29,289 nt of DNA, from positions 1 through 29,289 of the forward strand of contig CABUOE010000006.1 of the NCBI GenBank assembly GCA_902493155.1. The letters run 5' to 3'. The notes beneath the pieces are model-generated. The model saw only the letters and a list, made by a program, of their open reading frames with translations. It had not been told where the DNA came from and ran no database searches. The DNA is from an uncultured Eubacteriales bacterium (GTDB lineage: Bacteria; Bacillota; Clostridia; Oscillospirales; Ruminococcaceae). The translations under genes were made by a program, and so were the position numbers. Every line of letters begins with the position of its first letter. The stretch's first letter is position 1. This document shows, piece after piece, positions 23,640-29,289 of the stretch.

Positions 23640-24581
23640 ATGTTTGACAAAATTATTACCATTTCCGTCAATCCGGCACTGGATGTAACACTTTGGACCG
23701 AAACCATGGACTTTTCAGAGCCCAATAAGACAATCCGGGAAGAAATTTACGCTGCTGGAAAGTCCATCAATGTGTCAAGGGTGCTGGCATCTTTACAAAC
23801 GCCGTCGGTTTCCCTGGGCATCTGCGGCGACGATAACTCGAAGCTGTTCACTTCGTTGCTCCAAAAGGATGGGGTGTGCTTTGATTTTTTGACGATTCCC
23901 GGCTACATCCGCGAGAACCTGACGCTGATTATACCGGACGGCCGTGTCCTCAAAATCAATCGGGCCGGTTGCCCAGTGCCGCCGGACGCCATGAAACGGT
24001 TGAAAACCCGCATCGAGGCAGAGATGGACGGCTGTGGCAGCGTACTTCTGGTCTTCGCCGGGAGCCTGCCGCCCAATATCACGCCGGAAGCGTATAAATC
24101 TTACATTTTATCCTTCCGCCGGGAGGGTGTTTCTTTGGCGCTGGATACCGCGGTTTTTAGAATGCAGGACATCGAAGAAATGCGTCCCCTTATCATTAAA
24201 CCCAATCTGGTGGAATTCCGGCAGATGTGCGGAAGCGATCTGAGGACCGAGCAGTCGATTATCAAACTTTCCAGGACATTGTCTTCCTATGTGGACCATG
24301 TCCTGGTGAGCTTGGGTTCAAAGGGCCTCATTTACACCGGAAAAGATTGCGGCTACCGGCTTAGCACACTCTCTGTCAACGTGAAATCCACCATCGGCGC
24401 TGGGGATACGACGCTGGCTGGGTTCATCCACAGTTTGCAACAAGGGAATTCTCCTCAGGAGGCGATTACTTACGCAGTGGCCGCTGGTAGTGCTTCGGTG
24501 ATGCTGGATGGCACCGACATCGTCACCCCGAAACAAGTGGAAGAGCAGATTCCAAATGTGGCAGTCAAATCCATTCGATAG
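23640..24581 (+). CDS. pfkB: PfkB-family sugar kinase, 1-phosphofructokinase-like
   Basis: The 313-residue cytoplasmic ribokinase-fold protein resembles 1-phosphofructokinase and tagatose-6-phosphate kinase, which phosphorylate hexose phosphates. Visible are ITISVNPALDVTLW at the N-terminus, a substrate loop YAAGKSINVSRVL (residues about 38-50), FAGSLPPNI, IIKPNLVEF, LVSLGSKG and the C-terminal ATP and catalytic motif STIGAGDTTLAGF, whose Asp is the catalytic base. Most 1-phosphofructokinases have GGKGINV in the substrate loop; here it is AGKSINV, so substrate preference may differ. The gene stands alone, with no fruR regulator or fructose PTS gene. AGGAGG precedes ATG 23640. The upstream gap holds an AT-rich inverted repeat (GTATTTTT/AAAAATAC, 23563-23590). 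Confidence 0.85.
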   Translation: MFDKIITISVNPALDVTLWTETMDFSEPNKTIREEIYAAGKSINVSRVLASLQTPSVSLGICGDDNSKLFTSLLQKDGVCFDFLTIPGYIRENLTLIIPDGRVLKINRAGCPVPPDAMKRLKTRIEAEMDGCGSVLLVFAGSLPPNITPEAYKSYILSFRREGVSLALDTAVFRMQDIEEMRPLIIKPNLVEFRQMCGSDLRTEQSIIKLSRTLSSYVDHVLVSLGSKGLIYTGKDCGYRLSTLSVNVKSTIGAGDTTLAGFIHSLQQGNSPQEAITYAVAAGSASVMLDGTDIVTPKQVEEQIPNVAVKSIR

Positions 24582-24613
24582 AAAAGCCGCCTTTAATAGG
24601 CGGCTTTTCTATC
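24577..24613 (+). terminator. Strong terminator overlapping the sugar kinase stop
   Basis: A 16-bp perfect stem (24577-24592 with 24598-24613) with a 5-base loop begins inside the final codons of the sugar kinase gene. T4 lies in the right arm. The A-rich left arm lets it act in both directions. Confidence 0.88.
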
Positions 24614-24658
24614 TTTGAAACCGGAGCAAAATGCGTCTGCTTTTTTTTAAGCGATGCC

Positions 24659-24675
24659 ATTAAAATGATTTTAAT
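24659..24675. promoter_or_regulatory. 17-bp palindrome, possible operator
   Basis: ATTAAAATGATTTTAAT is an 8-bp perfect inverted repeat around one G, in the AT-rich gap upstream of miaB and about 80 bases before its -35. It could bind a dimeric regulator; no particular family can be named. The stretch is AT-rich, so chance is possible. Confidence 0.35.
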
Positions 24676-24755
24676 ATTTGTTTGCCTAAGAGATCATTAT
24701 ATTTGCAAAAATAGTCAACCTGTACTTTCTTTTGAATGTATTCACAAATTTTTTC

Positions 24756-24784
24756 TTGCCTTTTTCGCCATAAAGTGATACTAT
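24756..24784 (+). promoter_or_regulatory. SigA-type promoter for the miaB group
   Basis: TTGCCT (24756-24761) and TACTAT (24779-24784) are 17 bases apart, with TGA before the -10 giving an extended -10. The miaB start follows about 58 bases later. Confidence 0.72.
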
Positions 24785-24842
24785 TTTAGAGTATTGAGAA
24801 AAATTGTTCCTAGTTATTTGGGGTCTGCGGAGGTTTCTGGAT

Positions 24843-26273
24843 TTGTCGGAGAAAAAACGGGCGGTACTGTCTCAGGAAGAATATTCCCGCCAAACTGAAT
24901 TTACGAAAAAATGCGGGGATATGGTGCTTGCACGGTATGGCGACCATCGGTCTCCTTTGGCGCTTGTGCGCAGCTACGGCTGCCAGCAGAACGTTAACGA
25001 CGGCGAGAAAATTATGGGTATGCTGGCAGAGATGGGCTTTGGGTTTACAGATGACGTAAACGCTGCTGACGTGATCCTTTATAATACCTGTGCTGTCCGG
25101 GAAAACGCCGAGAAAAAGGTGTTCGGATTTGTGGGGGAACTTTCCCACTGCAAGGCACGGAATGAAAATCTTCTGGTAGGGCTTTGCGGCTGCATGGCGC
25201 AGCAGGAGCATATTTCCGCCAAAATCAAAAAAAGCTATCCGCAGGTGGACTTTGTATTCGGCACTCACGCCCTTTATCGATTTCCGGAAATTTTTTACGG
25301 GGCTTTGACCCAGCACAAGCGGATTTTCGACATTGAAAATTCCGACGGCGTTATTGCTGAGGGAATACCGGTTCGGCGGCTGGGCAAAATACAGGCAAGC
25401 CTACCCATCATGTACGGCTGCAACAATTTCTGCACCTACTGTGTGGTGCCGCTGGTGCGAGGGCGGGAACGGTCGAGAAGCTCCAAAGATGTGCTCCAAG
25501 AAGCGAGAGAGATCGTGGCGGCGGGGTACAAGGAAATCATGCTTTTGGGGCAGAACGTCAACTCCTATGGAAAGGATCTGGAGGACGATTTGAGTTTTCC
25601 AGAGCTGCTTCGGGCCGTCAATGACATCCCGGGGGACTTCCGCATCCGATTTATGACCTCCCATCCAAAGGATTGTATAAAGGAGCTGATCGATGCGGTG
25701 GCGGAGTGCGATAAAATCTGCAACCACATCCATCTGCCGGTACAGTCGGGAAGCGACCGGATTCTAAATGAGATGAACCGGCATTACACGACGGAGGAAT
25801 ACTTTTCCCTCATCGATTACGCCCGGAAGAAGATTCCGGACGTGATGTTTACATCGGATATCATCGTGGGCTTTCCCGGAGAAACCTATGAGGATTTTTT
25901 GGAGACGGTAAAGCTTGTGAAAAGGGTGCGGTATGCGTCGCTTTTTACCTTTATTTACTCCAAACGGGTGGGAACCAAGGCTGCTTTGATGGAAGACCCG
26001 GTTCCCGCGTCGGAAAAGTCCAGGTGGTTTCAGAAACTTTTGGACGTCCAGCGGAAAATTACCGACGAGCTGTATAAGGACTGTGTCGGCAGGACCTATC
26101 GGGTACTTGTTGAACGGACGGGCGATCACGACGACCATCTGCTGGCTGGAAGGACCGAAAACAACATCATCATCGACTTTGAAGGGGAGCCTTCTCTGGT
26201 AGGGGAGTTTGCTTTGGTGGAGATTACTTCCGCCAGCAACCGTTCTGTCCGGGGAAAGCTCGTAAACGAGTAA
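24843..26273 (+). CDS. miaB: tRNA-2-methylthio-N6-dimethylallyladenosine synthase MiaB
   Basis: MiaB is a radical-SAM enzyme that adds a methylthio group to i6A at tRNA position 37. The 476-residue protein has a Firmicute N-terminal extension (about 35 residues), the UPF0004 domain (VRSYGCQQNVNDGEKI, YNTCAVRENAEKKV, LCGCMAQQEH), the radical-SAM CxxxCxxC in YGCNNFCTYCVVPLVRGRERSR-type context (Cys193, Cys197, Cys200), HLPVQSGSDRILNEMNRHYT, and a C-terminal TRAM domain. GQNVNSYGKD is also a MiaB hallmark. I chose TTG 24843, 9 bases after GGAGG; the frame is open to 24804 without a ribosome site. Synteny miaB - ymcA/ylbF - mutS agrees with B. subtilis. Confidence 0.95.
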   Translation: MSEKKRAVLSQEEYSRQTEFTKKCGDMVLARYGDHRSPLALVRSYGCQQNVNDGEKIMGMLAEMGFGFTDDVNAADVILYNTCAVRENAEKKVFGFVGELSHCKARNENLLVGLCGCMAQQEHISAKIKKSYPQVDFVFGTHALYRFPEIFYGALTQHKRIFDIENSDGVIAEGIPVRRLGKIQASLPIMYGCNNFCTYCVVPLVRGRERSRSSKDVLQEAREIVAAGYKEIMLLGQNVNSYGKDLEDDLSFPELLRAVNDIPGDFRIRFMTSHPKDCIKELIDAVAECDKICNHIHLPVQSGSDRILNEMNRHYTTEEYFSLIDYARKKIPDVMFTSDIIVGFPGETYEDFLETVKLVKRVRYASLFTFIYSKRVGTKAALMEDPVPASEKSRWFQKLLDVQRKITDELYKDCVGRTYRVLVERTGDHDDHLLAGRTENNIIIDFEGEPSLVGEFALVEITSASNRSVRGKLVNE

Positions 26274-26318
26274 TCAAAACGCCATGCGTTTTAGAATAGA
26301 AAGGCTGGATAAAACACG

Positions 26319-26723
26319 ATGAAATTGATTGAAATGGCAAGAGACATGGGCAAAGAGATTCAGGCGAGCGCTGAATACAAAAGACTGCGGGAAGCGCAGA
26401 CTGCCTGCGATAACGACTCCGCATTGCAGGACGGCATTGGCAAGTTCAACCTGAAAAGACTGGACATGAACAACGAGATGCAGAAAACCGAGCGGGATGA
26501 TGAGAAGCTGAAAGTTCTCAACGAAGAACTGCAGAACATTTACACCGAAGTCATGGGCAACAAGAACATGATGGAATACAATATCGCCAAGCAGGAAATG
26601 GATGAAATCATGCAGCAAGTGAACGCCATCCTCACGATGTGCGTCAACGGCGAGGACCCTGAAACCTGTGAAATCCCCACAGGATGCAGCGGCAGCTGTT
26701 CTTCCTGCGGCGGATGCCACTAA
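26319..26723 (+). CDS. YlbF/YmcA family regulator with cysteine-rich tail
   Basis: The 134-residue helical protein matches the YlbF/YmcA family, which with YaaT forms the Ric complex affecting RNase Y maturation of transcripts, sporulation and competence in B. subtilis; that complex carries Fe-S clusters. The family fold is seen in LIEMARDMGKEIQASAEYKR, ALQDGIGKFNLKRLDMNNEM and ELQNIYTEVMGNKNMMEYNI. The C-terminal 30 residues hold six cysteines, ending GCSGSCSSCGGCH, which could be cluster ligands. GGAT lies 8 bases before ATG 26319. It sits between miaB and mutS, where B. subtilis has ymcA, which supports the assignment. The tail composition is unlike the charged body. Confidence 0.88.
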   Translation: MKLIEMARDMGKEIQASAEYKRLREAQTACDNDSALQDGIGKFNLKRLDMNNEMQKTERDDEKLKVLNEELQNIYTEVMGNKNMMEYNIAKQEMDEIMQQVNAILTMCVNGEDPETCEIPTGCSGSCSSCGGCH

Positions 26724-26736
26724 ACTTTAAAAAACT

Positions 26737-26769
26737 AGGGTCACCAAAAATTTTGGCGGCCCTCTTTTC
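26737..26769 (+). terminator. Terminator between the YlbF-family gene and mutS
   Basis: AGGGTC (26737-26742) pairs with GGCCCT (26758-26763), then CCAAA with TTTGG across one mismatch, around a 3-base loop; a T-rich stretch follows. It would end the miaB transcript, leaving mutS to read-through or an unseen promoter. Confidence 0.75.
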
Positions 26770-26811
26770 TTCTTTTTGGAATTGACATTTTTGAAAGGCA
26801 GGGCGTTCATT

Positions 26812-29289
26812 GTGGGCAAGCTTTCTCCGATGATGCAGCAGTATAAGGAAATCAAAGAGGCGCACAAGGATTATATCCTTTTTTATCGTTTGGGCGATTT
26901 CTATGAGATGTTTTTCGACGATGCCTTGACGGCGTCTCGGGAACTGGAACTGACTCTCACCGGCCGGGACTGCGGGCTTGCGGAGCGGGCACCCATGTGC
27001 GGTGTACCCCACCACGCCTGCGACGTTTATGTCAAAAAGCTGGTGGAAAAGGGCTACAAGGTGGCCATCTGTGAGCAGGTGGAGTCCCCTTACGAGGCCA
27101 AGGGTGTTGTCAAGCGGGAAGTCATCCGCATTACGACTCCGGGAACCATCGTCGAAGGAAGCATGCTTCCAGAAGGGGAAAACAACTACATTGCCAGCGT
27201 CTATTATGACAAAACGGGATTTGGCATCTGTTTTGCCGATATTTCTACCGGCGAAGTGCTGTTTACCGAAAGCCGGGACGAGTCGGTGGAGCGGGGCATT
27301 ATCAACGAGCTGTCGAAGTTCACGCCGGTGGAGCTGCTGGTAAACGAAGCATTTTTTGACTGCAAGGACGTGGGGGAATTTCTCAAAACAAAGCTAAACT
27401 GCGTCGTCGACCCGGTGGACAACGAAGAGTACGAGACTTCCGCCTGTGTCAAGACCATCCTGTCCCATTTTAAAAAGACAAGCCTTTCTGATTTGAGGCT
27501 GGAGGATCGGGAGTTCGCCGTTTACGCGGTGGGGAGCCTCTTAAATTACCTGAAGCGCACACAGAAGGAAGGCGTTAACCGGATTACTGGCATTTCCTCC
27601 TACAACGAGGAACAGTTTTTGTCCATCGACTTCACTGCCAGAAGAAATCTGGAACTCACCGAGACCATTCGCACCCAGGAAAAGCGGGGAACCCTTCTCT
27701 GGGTATTGGACAAGACCAAGACCGCCATGGGAAAACGGCTTCTCCGCAAATATTTAGAACAACCTCTCGCGAACATTCCGCAGATTACCAGACGGCAGGC
27801 TGCGGTGGCGGAACTCTTTGAGAAAAACATCGACCGCATCGAACTGGCGGAGGCCTTGAGCGGTGTTTATGATTTGCAGCGGCTGATGACCAAGGTGGTG
27901 TACGGCACCGTCAATCCCCGGGAGATGCAGGCGCTTAGTTTTACCGCATCCCATCTCCCCCAGGTAAAGGAACTGACCAGGACCTTTTCGTCGGCGCTTT
28001 TACGGGATTTGGACACTCAGTTGGATACACTCTCGGATATCCAAAGCCTTATCGACAGCGCCATTGTGGAGGACCCGCCGGTTTCTTTAAAAGACGGCGG
28101 CGTCATCAAAAAGGGCTATAACGCTGATCTAGACGAGCTCAAGGACATCCACACAAACGCTAAGGGGTACTTGGCCGACATCGAGCAACGGGAAAAAGAC
28201 ATTACCGGCATCAAAAACTTGCGTATCAGCTATAACCGGGTGTTTGGGTATTTCATCGAGGTGACGAAATCGAATCTGAGTTTGGTGCCCGACCGGTATA
28301 TCCGCAAACAGACCCTCGTAAACTGTGAGCGGTATATAACAGAAGAACTGAAAGAACTGGAGAGCAAGGTTCTTTACGCCACTGACAAGATGGTGGCGCT
28401 GGAGACCGAGCTTTATAATGAGATCCGACAAATTGTGTCGGATAAGCTGCCTGTTATTGAGCGGACAGCTGCCGCCGTGGCCCAGTTGGACGTTTTGCAG
28501 TCCTTTGCCCAGGTGGCGGCGGACCACAACTACGTCTGTCCTCAGCTTTCGGTTAATGGGGAAATCCAGATCATCGAGGGGCGTCATCCGGTGGTGGAGG
28601 CCATTTCTGCTGATGGCGCTTTTATCCCCAATGACGTGTTTTTGGACCGGGACAAAAATAAAATCGCCGTTATCACCGGCCCCAACATGGCGGGTAAATC
28701 CACCTATATGCGTCAAGTAGCCCTCATCGTCATCATGGCGCAGATGGGTTCCTTTGTGCCGGCCAAAGCGGCGACGATCTCACTGGTGGACAAGGTGTTC
28801 ACCAGAGTGGGCGCGTCCGATGACCTGACGGCGGGCCAGTCCACCTTTATGGTGGAAATGAGCGAGGTGGCTCACATTCTCCAAAACGCCACTCCAAACA
28901 GTTTAGTTATCCTCGACGAAATCGGACGGGGAACCTCCACCTTCGACGGCATGAGCATTGCCAAAGCGGTAGTGGAATACATCGTCCGGGAGAAAAATTT
29001 AGGCTGCAAGACGTTGTTTGCAACCCATTACCACGAGCTCACCGAGTTGGAAAACGAGTATGAAGGAGTCGTCAATTACAACATCGCTGTGAAAAAGCGG
29101 GGGGACGACATTATCTTCCTCCGAAAAATTGTCCGGGGCGGTGCCGACGACAGCTACGGAATCGAGGTTGCCAAACTGGCCGGAGTTCCTAATAAAGTCA
29201 TCAAGCGGGCCAAGACGATTTTGAGCGAACTGGAAATGAGCGTCGGGAAACCCGATCTTACCTATCATATCGAGATGGAGGACGACCAG
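26812..29289 (+). CDS. mutS: DNA mismatch repair protein MutS (3' end outside window)
   Basis: MutS finds mismatches and clamps DNA to start repair with MutL. The 826 codons seen are open to the window end; family members are about 850-900 residues, so only the tail is missing. The start is GTG 26812, with GCAGGG 8 bases upstream. Domain I has the mismatch-reading Phe-x-Glu in RLGDFYEMFFDDA, followed by CGVPHHA and CEQVESP. The core and lever run through RRNLELTET and RVFGYFIEVTKSN. The ATPase has Walker A GPNMAGKST, STFMVEM, Walker B LVILDEIGRGTSTFDG and the signature ATHYHEL, then the helix-turn-helix AKLAGVPNKVIKRA. I checked the frame codon by codon and found no stop. A mutL gene would be expected just beyond. 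Confidence 0.97.
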   Translation, partial: MGKLSPMMQQYKEIKEAHKDYILFYRLGDFYEMFFDDALTASRELELTLTGRDCGLAERAPMCGVPHHACDVYVKKLVEKGYKVAICEQVESPYEAKGVVKREVIRITTPGTIVEGSMLPEGENNYIASVYYDKTGFGICFADISTGEVLFTESRDESVERGIINELSKFTPVELLVNEAFFDCKDVGEFLKTKLNCVVDPVDNEEYETSACVKTILSHFKKTSLSDLRLEDREFAVYAVGSLLNYLKRTQKEGVNRITGISSYNEEQFLSIDFTARRNLELTETIRTQEKRGTLLWVLDKTKTAMGKRLLRKYLEQPLANIPQITRRQAAVAELFEKNIDRIELAEALSGVYDLQRLMTKVVYGTVNPREMQALSFTASHLPQVKELTRTFSSALLRDLDTQLDTLSDIQSLIDSAIVEDPPVSLKDGGVIKKGYNADLDELKDIHTNAKGYLADIEQREKDITGIKNLRISYNRVFGYFIEVTKSNLSLVPDRYIRKQTLVNCERYITEELKELESKVLYATDKMVALETELYNEIRQIVSDKLPVIERTAAAVAQLDVLQSFAQVAADHNYVCPQLSVNGEIQIIEGRHPVVEAISADGAFIPNDVFLDRDKNKIAVITGPNMAGKSTYMRQVALIVIMAQMGSFVPAKAATISLVDKVFTRVGASDDLTAGQSTFMVEMSEVAHILQNATPNSLVILDEIGRGTSTFDGMSIAKAVVEYIVREKNLGCKTLFATHYHELTELENEYEGVVNYNIAVKKRGDDIIFLRKIVRGGADDSYGIEVAKLAGVPNKVIKRAKTILSELEMSVGKPDLTYHIEMEDDQ

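Overview
The window comes from the chromosome of an anaerobic, endospore-forming Clostridia. The gene content and GC-rich codon use (about half G+C by eye) suggest the Oscillospiraceae/Ruminococcaceae side of the class. Evidence includes spoIIP and spoIID, two small coat-F proteins, the gene orders asp23-fakA-recG and miaB-ylbF/ymcA-mutS, DUF1385-prmC, and a clostridial-type citrate synthase. Frequent GTG and TTG starts and consensus AGGAGG ribosome sites fit a Firmicute. I see no prophage, CRISPR array, tRNA or rRNA; most of the window is core genome.

Layout. 1-600: AT-rich promoter and a small DUF4190-type membrane protein gene broken by one frameshift, closed by a bidirectional terminator. 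595-3136 (minus): a DUF2752 protein, two coat-F proteins, an unrecognised single-TM protein that heads the coat pair, and spoIIP. 3196-9063 (plus): asp23/gls24-like gene, fakA, recG and murC. 9080-9259: a MITE-like element. 9266-11525 (minus): a 67-residue membrane protein, a TtcA-family tRNA thiolase and spoIID. 11588-17007 (plus): a citrate synthase with a one-base deletion at its catalytic Asp codon, an FG-GAP-like lipoprotein, an OmpR-type response regulator, a 94-bp tandem repeat carrying terminator-like hairpins, and a sensor kinase. 17046-22656: DUF1385, prmC, recA, recX, rimO and pgsA in a tight run. 22769-24613: cysE and an orphan PfkB-family sugar kinase. 24756-29289: miaB, a YlbF/YmcA-family gene and mutS, which runs off the window end.

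How the genes fit together. SpoIID and SpoIIP are partners in the peptidoglycan-degrading machine of spore engulfment and lie about 7 kb apart on the same strand. RecG, RecA, RecX and MutS cover fork rescue, recombination and mismatch repair. RimO, PrmC, MiaB and TtcA modify the ribosome, release factors and tRNA. FakA, PgsA and MurC serve lipid and wall synthesis.

Most worth a second look: the triplicated terminator-like repeat between the response regulator and kinase genes, the citrate synthase frameshift that removes the catalytic aspartate, the MITE-like element with paired hairpins, and the terminator-like hairpin in the cysE leader. I found no clearly new multi-gene system.
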